From Prevotellaceae bacterium (GTDB taxonomy: Bacteria > Bacteroidota > Bacteroidia > Bacteroidales > UBA932), in NCBI GenBank assembly GCA_031269545.1, contig JAISYZ010000243.1, positions 1-55,391 on the forward strand: DNA of 55,391 nucleotides. The letters are read 5' to 3'. The translations under genes were made by a program, and so were the position numbers. Under the pieces are notes generated by a model. It was not told the origin of the DNA and did not search any database. It was given only the letters and a program-made list of their open reading frames with translations. Of the stretch, positions 1-8,655 are shown piece after piece; position 1 is the stretch's first letter; each line of letters starts with the position of its first letter.

Positions 1-1
1 C

Positions 2-250
2 ACAGTGAAAGTCGCATACACATACATAGCCGATGGCACAAAGGCAGGCGCAGTTGACAGCGCAGGCAAGGGCTTTGATTATCTCGGCTCTTTGGTCTAT
101 ACAAATGAAAATAATGTAAAACAAACAAGATTAAATTATGTTTATTTCCCAAATTCTAAACGGCTATACCATATTAATTATAAAGGACCTGCTTTTATAC
201 GGAACATTAAAAATAATTATAAACAATTCTTTTTTGGAACTTTAAAATAA
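2..250 (+). CDS. RHS/YD-repeat protein, C-terminal fragment (5' end outside window)
   Basis: The reading frame is open to the left edge, so this is the 3' end of a longer gene; the GTG at position 5 is probably not its start. The motif YIADGTKAGAVDSAGKG followed by DYLGSLVY is typical of Bacteroidota RHS/YD-repeat proteins, large secreted or surface proteins that often carry a variable C-terminal toxin or recognition domain. After that motif the last 45 or so residues match nothing I know, are short and basic, and lack the usual core motif around DHLGSTR, so the protein may end in a truncated or recombined tail. The lipoprotein gene starts 7 bases downstream. The family call rests on a single motif. 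Confidence 0.55.
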   Translation, partial: TVKVAYTYIADGTKAGAVDSAGKGFDYLGSLVYTNENNVKQTRLNYVYFPNSKRLYHINYKGPAFIRNIKNNYKQFFFGTLK

Positions 251-257
251 TACTTGT

Positions 258-821
258 ATGAAAAAATATATTTTTATTGTAATAGTTGCTATTTTTTGTT
301 TTGGCTGTAAATCAAAAAAAAGCGAAGAATTATCAAAACAAACAGATGCAAATATAAATATTAAAAATCAAATTTTTTTGTCAGAAAAAATTAACGACAC
401 ATTACTTTCATTTGTTACATCCATCAATACGCCAAATTCTTTTGATGCGCCAACAATGTATATGGCGGTTTGTTCAAAAAACAGAAAGGATACTTTACTT
501 ACCTTTTACGCATATCCCGGACTAATGGAAGGAATAGATACACAAACAGGAAATAAAGATACTCTATTTCGACTTATTGGTGGAAAGAGTGTGAATAATA
601 AACCTGTTATAATATATTCATACAGATTTGAAAATATGAATTGGCTGTTAAGTGAAGATTCTTTAAGCATTGATTTTGTAAATGAAAATGATTTTTTCAG
701 TAAACACGAAATTAAGGATGATGGTTGGCATTATACACCCGCGCCGGAATGGAGATATAAATTGGTTAATAGAGATAGTTTAATACTTTTAGATAAACAA
801 AAAGGTAAGCATGAGGAATAA
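258..821 (+). CDS. Small lipoprotein of unknown function
   Basis: The 187-residue product starts with a signal peptide ending in a lipobox (FCFGC, Cys17), so it should be lipid-anchored after export. The mature part is hydrophilic and I recognise no domain. It lies 7 bases after the RHS-type fragment and 21 bases before a transglutaminase-like gene, so the genes may be co-transcribed. A gene directly behind an RHS tip can encode an immunity protein, but the toxin domain is not identifiable here and the lipoprotein could equally belong to the following secreted proteins. A frame-consistent ATG and the good signal peptide support the start. Confidence 0.7.
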   Translation: MKKYIFIVIVAIFCFGCKSKKSEELSKQTDANINIKNQIFLSEKINDTLLSFVTSINTPNSFDAPTMYMAVCSKNRKDTLLTFYAYPGLMEGIDTQTGNKDTLFRLIGGKSVNNKPVIIYSYRFENMNWLLSEDSLSIDFVNENDFFSKHEIKDDGWHYTPAPEWRYKLVNRDSLILLDKQKGKHEE

Positions 822-842
822 ATAAAATAAAATTAAACTAAA

Positions 843-1880
843 ATGAAAAAATGTTTATTTGTATTATCATTATTTTATTCATTTTCACTATCAGCACAAG
901 AATCTGCTGCATATGAAGATACCTATAATTATATAAACAAAATGCTGTCGGGTGAAGATTCTTTAAATTTCAAAAAAGCAGTTTTTATTACCGAAAACGC
1001 TTATTTTGAAAATCAGTTGAACGAAGAAGAGTTTGATAATTTCATTCGGTTTTATGCTTCCTTTTGCAGAGGAATAATGGCATCTGGAAATGTTGTTTAT
1101 AAAGAAACAGATGTAGAAAGGGCAACAGCACAATGCGCGGTTTTTGTTTTTATGACCGATTCTCTTCCTGTTTCAACAAACGATGGAATTTTTATACATA
1201 CGCCTTTTGAATATAATTTTGATGATTTTGCAGGACAAAAAGAATGGTCGAATATGTTTGTCTCTACGTTGATGGAAACGAAAAAAGGTAACTGTCATTC
1301 GTTGCCTTTTCTCTACAAAATAATAATGGACGAATTGAAGCAGGATGCTTATTTGTCGTTAGCGCCTAATCATATCTATATAAAAGTTCAGAATAAACGC
1401 GCAGGCTGGTACAATATAGAACTCACCTGCGGCGATTTTCCTACTGATGCATGGCTTATGTCGTCAGGATATATTCATATCGATGCTTTGCGAAACGGTA
1501 TTTACATGGATACATTATCGCTAAAACAGTCTGTTGCTCTTTGTCTTGTTGATTTGGCGCATGGCTATCGGGCAAAATTCGGATTGCAGAACGGAAATTT
1601 TATTCTGCAATGCTGCGAAACCGCTTTAAGTCATTTTCCTAATTATATCAATGCCTTACTGCTAAAAGCCGAAACACTGGCTGACATGTATAAACAGTCG
1701 GTGCAGGGTTTGGAAAATACTGATTTACTTAATCAAATGAACGAATTATATGCGCACATTCATCATTCAGGTTACCGTAAAATGCCACAAAACATGTATC
1801 TCAACTGGTTAAATTCAATGGGAATCGAAACAACTAATTACAGAGTAAAATCCCTGATTGTTAATAAAGATGACCTATAA
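843..1880 (+). CDS. Secreted transglutaminase-like protein (first of a tandem pair)
   Basis: A cleavable signal peptide (residues 1-19, ending LSAQ) precedes a 345-residue protein. The centre carries a transglutaminase-like cysteine protease core: Cys151 in KKGNCHSLP, His177 in APNHIYIK and an acidic residue Glu193 in WYNIELT, the usual Cys-His-acid order. The C-terminal third is helical and TPR-like. The next gene encodes a paralogue with the same three motifs, so this is a local duplication. Transglutaminase-like folds include peptidases, amidases and non-catalytic proteins; the substrate cannot be told. The 11-base spacing to the next gene suggests an operon. Confidence 0.65.
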   Translation: MKKCLFVLSLFYSFSLSAQESAAYEDTYNYINKMLSGEDSLNFKKAVFITENAYFENQLNEEEFDNFIRFYASFCRGIMASGNVVYKETDVERATAQCAVFVFMTDSLPVSTNDGIFIHTPFEYNFDDFAGQKEWSNMFVSTLMETKKGNCHSLPFLYKIIMDELKQDAYLSLAPNHIYIKVQNKRAGWYNIELTCGDFPTDAWLMSSGYIHIDALRNGIYMDTLSLKQSVALCLVDLAHGYRAKFGLQNGNFILQCCETALSHFPNYINALLLKAETLADMYKQSVQGLENTDLLNQMNELYAHIHHSGYRKMPQNMYLNWLNSMGIETTNYRVKSLIVNKDDL

Positions 1881-1891
1881 ATAAACGTATT

Positions 1892-3193
1892 ATGAAAAAT
1901 ATTATTGGAATCGTTTTTATTTTTTGCGCCACAAATTTATCTGCACAAACAGCCGGAATACGAATACCGCAATTACCTGTACCGACTGTTCCAATGCCGC
2001 AGGTTCCAAATCCGTACAATCATCAATTGAATCGACAACAGCAACCAAACATGTATTACAATCATGATGAACATTTGCGAACACAGAAACAAAACGAAGC
2101 AATTATTAACGAAGATATTTATATGAGGCACAATGTAGCGCTAATGCTGATTAACACAGGATTTCCCTCTCAATCATATAAGGATCCGAAAGGAACAGAA
2201 TTCTTTTATCAGGCATTTGAAGAAATCAGTGCAATGCTTAAAGGCGAAAAATCGTTAAATTTGGGAAGGACGGTTTTTCTTGTCGAGAATGCTTTTTACG
2301 GCAACGCATTAAATTATTCTGATTATCAAAATTTTCTAAAACGTAAAGTGCAGTTTTACAATCAAAAAATAAAAGAAGAAAAATTAAACGGGAATGATAA
2401 TTTGGTTAAGAATATGATGCTGTTTCGTTTAATAAGTGACACTTTGAAATTTAAGAATACAGGTATTGAAAAAACGCTTACCCATTTACCTGTCAAGTAT
2501 GATTATGATGATTACAACTCAAAAAATAGTTATGACAGCCATTTTGTTACAAAATTAATGAGAACGGGAATTGGTCAATGTTATTCAATGCCATTGTATT
2601 ATCTTATTTTGGCAGAAGAAATTAAAGCCGATGCATACTGGTCGTTTTCACCACGACATTCATTTATAAAAATACAGGATAAAAAAGGCGCATGGTATAA
2701 TTTGGAATTAACATGCAATGCCATTCTCAGCGATGCCCATTACATGAACAGCGGTTATATAAAAGCCGAAGCTATTCGCAATAAACTTTATCTCGAACCT
2801 TTGGACAAAACTAATATCGTTGCTGAAATGTTAATAAATTTAGCTCGATATTATTATGTAAGATACGGATTTGATGATTTTTATTTAAAATGTTTGGATA
2901 CAGCAATGCAATATCTTTCTAACAACTTGAATGCTTTAATTCCTAAGGCACACTACCAGACACAGTTAGTCTTGACTATTGCCGATTTGCTGGATGCACA
3001 AAATCCTGAAATATTGAAGAAAAAATCATCGAAAGCATATATGCATTATGAAAAGATGCAAAAATTGTACAAGCAAATTGATGATTTGGGATACGAAGAA
3101 TTTCCGGATGAACTCTATACGAAATGGCTGGATTATATTGCAAAACAAAAAGCAGAACAGCAAAAAACATTTTCTATGGATGAAATAAAATAA
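1892..3193 (+). CDS. Secreted transglutaminase-like protein (second of a tandem pair)
   Basis: This 433-residue paralogue of the preceding gene has a signal peptide (ending NLSAQ near residue 19), then a Pro/Gln/Asn-rich low-complexity stretch (about residues 22-56) that the first copy lacks. The core motifs are conserved: Cys230 in GIGQCYSMP, His256 in SPRHSFIK and Glu272 in WYNLELT. The shared C-terminal helical part runs to a charged tail. The inserted proline-rich linker suggests the catalytic domain is held away from another part of the envelope. Function and substrate are unknown. About 175 bases without a gene follow. Confidence 0.65.
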   Translation: MKNIIGIVFIFCATNLSAQTAGIRIPQLPVPTVPMPQVPNPYNHQLNRQQQPNMYYNHDEHLRTQKQNEAIINEDIYMRHNVALMLINTGFPSQSYKDPKGTEFFYQAFEEISAMLKGEKSLNLGRTVFLVENAFYGNALNYSDYQNFLKRKVQFYNQKIKEEKLNGNDNLVKNMMLFRLISDTLKFKNTGIEKTLTHLPVKYDYDDYNSKNSYDSHFVTKLMRTGIGQCYSMPLYYLILAEEIKADAYWSFSPRHSFIKIQDKKGAWYNLELTCNAILSDAHYMNSGYIKAEAIRNKLYLEPLDKTNIVAEMLINLARYYYVRYGFDDFYLKCLDTAMQYLSNNLNALIPKAHYQTQLVLTIADLLDAQNPEILKKKSSKAYMHYEKMQKLYKQIDDLGYEEFPDELYTKWLDYIAKQKAEQQKTFSMDEIK

Positions 3194-3313
3194 TGAAGAA
3201 CAAAAAATAGTTATTTAATTTATTTTAATTTATTGGTTTATAATAAAAATAATATTTTGTCTTAAATTCATTTAAAAAAACCAAGATACTGCGCAATAAT
3301 AGCAACAAATTTA

Positions 3314-3321
3314 TAATTTTG
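3314..3321 (+). promoter_or_regulatory. Candidate Bacteroidota -7 element
   Basis: TAATTTTG matches the Bacteroidota -7 consensus TAnnTTTG and lies 47 bases before the DUF2156 gene. No convincing -33 TTTG is seen at 19-21 bases upstream. Confidence 0.4.
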
Positions 3322-3368
3322 TCATGTGGTAAATTCTCGCACACAAATTCAGAAATAAAAAACAATAT

Positions 3369-4271
3369 ATGATACCATTCAAAAATATTACAATAGACGA
3401 TAAGAGAATTGTACAATCGTTTACGATTAAACAATGGCGGCGAAATTGCGAACTGTCGTTTGCAAATTTATTTAGCTGGTCGTTTATGTATGGCACTCAA
3501 TATGCGATAGTAAACGATTTTCTACTGATGCGTTTCTTCTACAAAAACGAACTCGTTTACATGATGCCCATAGGCGAAGGAAATTTGCGGCATGCCTTGA
3601 TTGCAATAATTGATGATGCAAAATCGCTGCAAAAACCTTTCAGAATAGAAGGCGCATGTAAAAATATGTGTTCCGAACTTGAAGAAGCCATGCCAAAAAC
3701 ATTCAAATATTCGGTAAATCGAAAATATTCGGATTATATTTACCTGCGTGAAAATCTTGTAACATTAAAAGGCAAAAAACTGCAGTCGAAACGAAACTTT
3801 ATTAACAGATTTCTGAAAAATAACGATAATTACGAATATAAAATTCTTACGCCCGACTTGGTTGGCGAATGTATAGAACTTGAAAAATCGTGGTACAACG
3901 AAAACGTAACCGCCGAAGAACAGGAGGCATTGTCAGATGAACGCACGGCGCTGACTTTGGCGATAAACAACATGAAAGCGCTGGATTTGCTGGGCGGTGT
4001 ATTGTTTGTAAACGGAAAAATAAGGGCTTTCACTTATGGAAATCCTATAAATTACGAAACTTTTGATGTTTGCATCGAAAAAGCCGACAGAAATATCGAA
4101 GGCGCTTATGCAATGATAAACAATCTGTTTGTAAAGCATATTCCAGAACGGTACATTTATATCAATCGCGAAGAAGACCTTGATATTCCCGGCTTGCGAA
4201 AAGCAAAATTATCATATCAACCCGAAATGATTTTGGAAAAACACAGAGTTCAATTAGCCGACAACAACTGA
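3369..4271 (+). CDS. DUF2156 / phosphatidylglycerol lysyltransferase C-terminal-like protein
   Basis: The 300-residue soluble protein resembles the LPG_synthase_C (DUF2156) family, a tandem GNAT-like fold also used by aminoacyl-tRNA-dependent lipid and peptidoglycan modifying enzymes. Typical features are the early FSWSFMYG stretch, the basic segment KGKKLQSKRNFINRF and the C-terminal INREEDLDIPGLRKAK. There is no membrane domain, unlike full-length MprF. It sits 44 bases before a GNAT acetyltransferase; such pairs recur in Bacteroidales as I recall, so a joint role is likely. The actual substrate is unknown. Confidence 0.75.
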   Translation: MIPFKNITIDDKRIVQSFTIKQWRRNCELSFANLFSWSFMYGTQYAIVNDFLLMRFFYKNELVYMMPIGEGNLRHALIAIIDDAKSLQKPFRIEGACKNMCSELEEAMPKTFKYSVNRKYSDYIYLRENLVTLKGKKLQSKRNFINRFLKNNDNYEYKILTPDLVGECIELEKSWYNENVTAEEQEALSDERTALTLAINNMKALDLLGGVLFVNGKIRAFTYGNPINYETFDVCIEKADRNIEGAYAMINNLFVKHIPERYIYINREEDLDIPGLRKAKLSYQPEMILEKHRVQLADNN

Positions 4272-4315
4272 AAAATAATAAAAATCAGAAACAGTTACAA
4301 TCATTAATCGCAAAA

Positions 4316-5368
4316 ATGAATGATGACAATACAAATATTTATTCGACCAAGCAACAGACCTTAAAGGAAATGTCAATATCGCTTTACAAACTTTGTTTCG
4401 ATGATAATGACAAATTTGTAAATTTTTATTTTAATAAAAGATATACCGAAAAAAATCATTTTACAATATTGAAAAATCATAATCCTGTTGCGGCTTTGCA
4501 GGTAATTCCATATACAATGACCTTTTTCGATGCAAAAATAGATTTGGCATATCTGTCGGCAATTTGCACGCATCCCGATTTTCGCAGACAGGGATTAATG
4601 GTAAAACTTTTAGAAAAAACTTACAGACAACTGTTTAATGATGGAATTTACGCTACATTCCTTATTCCAGCCGAGTTGCATCTCTTTGATGTTTATAGAA
4701 AAAATGATTACGAAACTATATTTTATCGCACAAAAAGACGGATAAATACTTGTAATATCAACAGCGAAAGCGATTGTAAAATATACGAATATTCGGAAGC
4801 AGACAAACATGATGCATTCAAATATTTTGACAGCAAAATGTATGAACGCAATTGCTGCATACAACATTCTTTCAACGATTTTGAAACTGTTTGCGAAGAT
4901 ATTTACAACAGCAACGGTATAATATTGATTGCCGAATACAAAGACAAAATAGCAGGAATATCATTTGCATCGCAGATAAACGCTGATATTGCCGTTAACG
5001 AACATTTTGCCGAAACACGGGAAATATCGGCAAGTTTACTTAAAACAATATCGAAAAAAACAGCCGCAGATGATTTGATTTTTATTGACCTGCCTCAAAC
5101 GAAACACGACGAGCCTTTTGGAATGATGAGAATAACGTGCGTTGAAAAAATGTTACGACTTTATGCGAAAACGCATCGCAACTGTAAAAAAACAATTTTT
5201 GTAAAAGACAGCGTAATTACCGAAAACGACGGCTGTTATGTCATATCAAATGCCGAATGCATAAAATCGCCGCTCGAAAATTCGCACAATGCGTGGAACA
5301 TCGCCCAACTCACGCAATTTGTTTTTGATAAACAAAAGCCTTATATGAGTTTAATGCTGAATGAATGA
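4316..5368 (+). CDS. GNAT family N-acetyltransferase
   Basis: The 350-residue protein has an N-terminal GNAT domain. The acetyl-CoA binding motif A is visible as AICTHPDFRRQGLMVKLL (about residues 82-99), with the Arg-Arg-Gln-Gly-Leu pyrophosphate loop. The remaining 200 residues probably hold a second, degenerate GNAT-like half, as in Eis-type proteins. It follows the DUF2156 gene on the same strand and is probably co-transcribed with it. The substrate is not predictable. Confidence 0.75.
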   Translation: MNDDNTNIYSTKQQTLKEMSISLYKLCFDDNDKFVNFYFNKRYTEKNHFTILKNHNPVAALQVIPYTMTFFDAKIDLAYLSAICTHPDFRRQGLMVKLLEKTYRQLFNDGIYATFLIPAELHLFDVYRKNDYETIFYRTKRRINTCNINSESDCKIYEYSEADKHDAFKYFDSKMYERNCCIQHSFNDFETVCEDIYNSNGIILIAEYKDKIAGISFASQINADIAVNEHFAETREISASLLKTISKKTAADDLIFIDLPQTKHDEPFGMMRITCVEKMLRLYAKTHRNCKKTIFVKDSVITENDGCYVISNAECIKSPLENSHNAWNIAQLTQFVFDKQKPYMSLMLNE

Positions 5369-5578
5369 ATTGCAAAACAACTGTTTTTATTAAATAAAAT
5401 GCAATTATTTGTTTCTTTTTTGCTTTATTTTATCATATTTACCAAATGATTAAAACATATTAACGTCATTTTGTATAGATTATAAATAAAAATTTTGACA
5501 GTTCAGATAAATCCGTTAATTTTGCAAAAGACATTTTTAATATGTCTATTTATTTATAAACCATTAAAAAAATTTTTT

Positions 5579-5992
5579 ATGTTACAAATTATTAAAAAAT
5601 CAACAGTTTTATTGGCATGTTTTGTTTTTGCCAATAATATATTTGGGCAACAGGAAATTTGTGTTACAATACCACAAATTCAAAGTGTTGAAAGTATTTC
5701 GAGTAGCGATATTAATTGCACAGGTGGTGATATTACTTTAAATTTACTGATTAATCAAGAATCTGCTCTTTCTGACAACTTTATTGATGAAGTTAATAAA
5801 GCGTTAAAAGATGCAGATATTGATTATATTATGGCATCGGGAACAGCGCCATTTTCGAGTGTTACGCTCACTTTTAATGCATATTACACAGATGACTCTG
5901 ATGTAAAAAATCCTCGAACAGTAATTTTTATGTCGGGAACTCAAAATTGCAATAACGGAATAAAAGTAATACAGGAAAGTTGCAGCAAATAG
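5579..5992 (+). CDS. Small secreted protein of unknown function
   Basis: I place the start at the ATG at 5579, because the next residues form a good signal peptide (basic MLQIIKK, hydrophobic core, cleavage near NIFGQQ); an in-frame upstream ATG-like start at 5495 would add 28 residues and spoil it. The mature protein is about 113 residues with five cysteines, which may form disulfides in the periplasm or outside the cell. No family is recognised. A strong terminator follows about 24 bases after the stop, so this is a single-gene unit or the end of one. Confidence 0.6.
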   Translation: MLQIIKKSTVLLACFVFANNIFGQQEICVTIPQIQSVESISSSDINCTGGDITLNLLINQESALSDNFIDEVNKALKDADIDYIMASGTAPFSSVTLTFNAYYTDDSDVKNPRTVIFMSGTQNCNNGIKVIQESCSK

Positions 5993-6015
5993 CAGAAAAC
6001 TACAAATTAATGAAG

Positions 6016-6048
6016 AAACTGTCTTTTTTAAGACAGTTTTTTTTATTT
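6016..6048 (+). terminator. Rho-independent terminator
   Basis: A perfect 10-base stem (AAACTGTCTT / AAGACAGTTT) with a TTTT loop is followed by a run of T. It ends the small secreted protein gene and also faces the 3' end of the convergent trmB gene. Confidence 0.85.
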
Positions 6049-6062
6049 TGCATGATATTGCT

Positions 6063-6779
6063 TTATCTGTTATATTTTTCCTTTTCCCAAACAGGTTCTT
6101 TGAGCGTTGTTGCACTGTTCAGACAAAACGCAAGATATGTTATTTCAAAGCCCTGTTCCAAAAATTGCAATTCATAAAACGTTTTTATCGACAAAATATC
6201 ATCGGCTATGCTGCTGCCGTAAATGTCATTATTTGCTTCTATTATTTTCAGATTGTTTTGTTTTGCAAGCGCTAATGTATATTCGTACAAAAAACGGCTA
6301 TCGGTTTTCAAATGAATTATTCCGTCATTTCTAAGAAATTTTTTATATCTGTTTAAAAACATTATTCCTGTAAGTCGTTTCCTGTTGCGTTTTAATTGAG
6401 GATCGGCAAAGGTTATCCAAATTTCCGAAATTTCGTTTTCGGCAAAAAACGATGTTATAAAATCAATGCGAGTGCGCACAAATGCTACATTTTCAAGGTT
6501 ATTTTCGTGTGCAAATTTAGCGCCTTTCCACAAACGAGCGCCTTTGATATCGATACCGATAAAATTTTTGTTCGGAAACTTTTGAGACAGCGCTATTGTA
6601 TATTCGCCTTTGCCGCAACCAAGTTCAAGAACTATCGGATTGTCGTTCTTAAATACTTTTGCATTCCATTTGCCTTTGAGTTCGTAATCGTTTTCGAATA
6701 TCGCATCAAGCGCAGGTTGATAAAGCGATGTGAATGTCGCATTTTCGTTGAATTTTCGTAATTTGTCTTTTCCGCTCAT
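6063..6779 (-). CDS. trmB: tRNA (guanine-N7-)-methyltransferase
   Basis: The enzyme uses S-adenosylmethionine to make m7G46 in the tRNA variable loop. The SAM-binding motif LELGCGKGEYT, the downstream IGIDIKGARLWKGA and the motif ITFADPQLKRNRKRL (family form DPWPKKRH, here Q instead of W-P) identify TrmB. I start at the internal Met at 6779 (MSGKDKLRKF), the usual family start, 15 codons after a longer in-frame start. A -7 element lies 43 bases upstream. The gene is 238 codons, normal for the family. It is convergent with the preceding gene. Confidence 0.88.
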   Translation of the reverse strand: MSGKDKLRKFNENATFTSLYQPALDAIFENDYELKGKWNAKVFKNDNPIVLELGCGKGEYTIALSQKFPNKNFIGIDIKGARLWKGAKFAHENNLENVAFVRTRIDFITSFFAENEISEIWITFADPQLKRNRKRLTGIMFLNRYKKFLRNDGIIHLKTDSRFLYEYTLALAKQNNLKIIEANNDIYGSSIADDILSIKTFYELQFLEQGFEITYLAFCLNSATTLKEPVWEKEKYNR

Positions 6780-6821
6780 TTTCCTTATTTTGTACAATTT
6801 ATAAAGTTCACAAAGATTTTG

Positions 6822-6829
6822 CAAAGATA
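6822..6829 (-). promoter_or_regulatory. Candidate -7 element for trmB
   Basis: Minus-strand TATCTTTG fits TAnnTTTG, 43 bases before the chosen trmB start. This also argues for the shorter start, since the longer one would overlap it. Confidence 0.45.
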
Positions 6830-6944
6830 ATAAAGTTTATGCTGTATTCAGTAAAAAAAAGTTAGCAGGTTAACACTAAATTTATTTTCATTTTTATTGT
6901 TTTTTGTCAAGCCGCATATAAATTTCAATACGGAATATTCACAA

Positions 6945-8297
6945 TTACACATCCATAAGTATTCTCCATTCTTGTGGATATAAATTATTTGTGCGATTGC
7001 CGATATTTTTTACCCATCCAAGAGCATTGTTATTATAGCAGACAAGATTGTAACCGACAGTTTTACAGTCGAATCGAATATTATCCTTATGTAAAAATTT
7101 AAGCGCAGAATGTTTATCAATATTGATTTCCGGAAATTCTTCGGTATTTAAATCAACCGACAAAGCAAGCGCATGAGAAGGAACAAAATCATTTCCTTTT
7201 AACGTTCCTAATGTGATGCCCGAAGATAAGCATCGTAATCGCTTTGATATAAAATTTATTTCGTTTGAAAATTCCGATTTAAGGGCTTTCACAGCGTTAT
7301 TGTCGATATTGAAATTATATTTTTGAGAATCAATTAAATATCTGCGAACAAAATCCAAGTTTTTGGGAATATTTTTTTGATTGCGATTTTCTTTTCTTTC
7401 GCTGAAACGTACTTTGTCGCCGTTTTTGTGCATTAGGCTCAAACAAAAACCTTCGCCTTTTGTTTTGTGAGGATAAAAGCGGTAAGAAAAAACTTCAGGA
7501 ATTAAATTCTCCGAAATTTCCCATTCAGATTTTGTTTTTATATGTAAACTGTCTGCATCGAAATTGCTAATCAGCCACTTCATATTTTCTTCGTTTTCGG
7601 CGACATTGTAAGTGCAGGTACAATAAACAAGCAATCCGTCGGGTTTCAGTGCATTCCAAATATCAGCCAGTATTCGACGTTGACGCTCGGCGCAAAGTTT
7701 AACATTATCAACCGACCATTCTTTGAGGGCATTATTATTTTTTCTAAACATTCCTTCGCCCGAACACGGAGCATCAACCAAAATCAAATCAAAAAAACCG
7801 TTTAATGACGAAAAATGTTTAGGATCGTTGCTGGTTACCGTTACGTTTGAATTTCCCCATTTTAAAACATTTTCATATAAAATTTTAGCACGGCTACGGA
7901 TAACATCATTTGCAACAAGCAACGAATTTTCGGGCAAAAGCGAAAGTAAATGAGTAGATTTACCTCCGGGCGCTGCGCATAAATCCAAAGCAATAATTTT
8001 ATCTTTATTTTGGCAGTGCTGCTTTATCGCCTGTTCCAAAAACATCGAACTCGCTTCCTGTATATAATATGCGCCTGCATGAAAATCGGGATCGAGAGTG
8101 AACACTGTTCGTTGAGGCAAATAAATTCCATTGTCGCACCATTCAACATTTTCGTTTCCTGCGATTGCCGCCGACTTATCAGGATTTTTGCGCAGGCTCA
8201 CAGGCGTTTCCTTATGCAAAGCATCGACAAAATCATACAGTTCGTTACCGAGAATATCTTTTGTTCTTTGTAAAAATATGTCAGGAAGTTCTAACAT
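6945..8297 (-). CDS. rRNA m5C methyltransferase, RsmF/NOL1-NOP2-Sun family
   Basis: The 450-residue protein has the NOL1/NOP2/Sun catalytic core: SAM motif LDLCAAPGGKSTHLL, motif IV VDAPCSGEGMFRK with one catalytic Cys, and motif VI VYCTCTYNVAENE with the second Cys. The N-terminal segment (LPDIFLQRTKDIL, then SLRKNP) and the 150-residue C-terminal RNA-binding extension match RsmF/YebU-type enzymes that methylate cytosine in rRNA. The exact target base is not certain; other m5C enzymes share this core. It lies 165 bases upstream of trmB on the same strand, so the two RNA modification genes may share transcription. Confidence 0.85.
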   Translation of the reverse strand: MLELPDIFLQRTKDILGNELYDFVDALHKETPVSLRKNPDKSAAIAGNENVEWCDNGIYLPQRTVFTLDPDFHAGAYYIQEASSMFLEQAIKQHCQNKDKIIALDLCAAPGGKSTHLLSLLPENSLLVANDVIRSRAKILYENVLKWGNSNVTVTSNDPKHFSSLNGFFDLILVDAPCSGEGMFRKNNNALKEWSVDNVKLCAERQRRILADIWNALKPDGLLVYCTCTYNVAENEENMKWLISNFDADSLHIKTKSEWEISENLIPEVFSYRFYPHKTKGEGFCLSLMHKNGDKVRFSERKENRNQKNIPKNLDFVRRYLIDSQKYNFNIDNNAVKALKSEFSNEINFISKRLRCLSSGITLGTLKGNDFVPSHALALSVDLNTEEFPEINIDKHSALKFLHKDNIRFDCKTVGYNLVCYNNNALGWVKNIGNRTNNLYPQEWRILMDV

Positions 8298-8415
8298 TAA
8301 TTATTTAATTTCAATACGAAAAATCTCATTCATTTTGGATACAAATATAATTAAAATTTAATGATTTAAAGGGCATAATTCAAAATATCGTAAAAGAATA
8401 TACTTTGCTCGGCGT

Positions 8416-8572
8416 AAAAATGTGAAATTAAAAATGAAAAAAAATCTGGATTGTTTCACCCTGCGGGTTCGCAATGACGACAAGGATTCGAGCGTCATTG
8501 CGAAAGCATAGCCTGAAACAACCGAAGATCGGCGTAGCCAATCCAGAATGTCAAAAACTCACAAATTTATCT
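8416..8572 (-). repeat. Dispersed palindromic repeat, family A, copy 1
   Basis: The core 8444-8549 starts and ends with matching inverted termini (TCTGGATTG ... CAATCCAGA) and contains an inner inverted pair GCAATGACG / CGTCATTGC. It is a near copy, in opposite orientation, of the element at 10027-10184, and the similarity continues 20-30 bases into both flanks. It lies just past the 3' end of kamA. The size, symmetry and lack of an ORF fit a MITE- or REP-like element. Confidence 0.8.
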
Positions 8573-8655
8573 CGAACGAAGTATAATAAATATTTTACAT
8601 TCTTTTTGAGAGGAGCGAATATTTATCTGTCTGTTCGTCAAATCAACAATTTTCA

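Noticed and set aside
5495..5578. Upstream start for the small secreted protein
   Set aside because: The added 28 residues precede and disturb a good signal peptide that begins at 5579.
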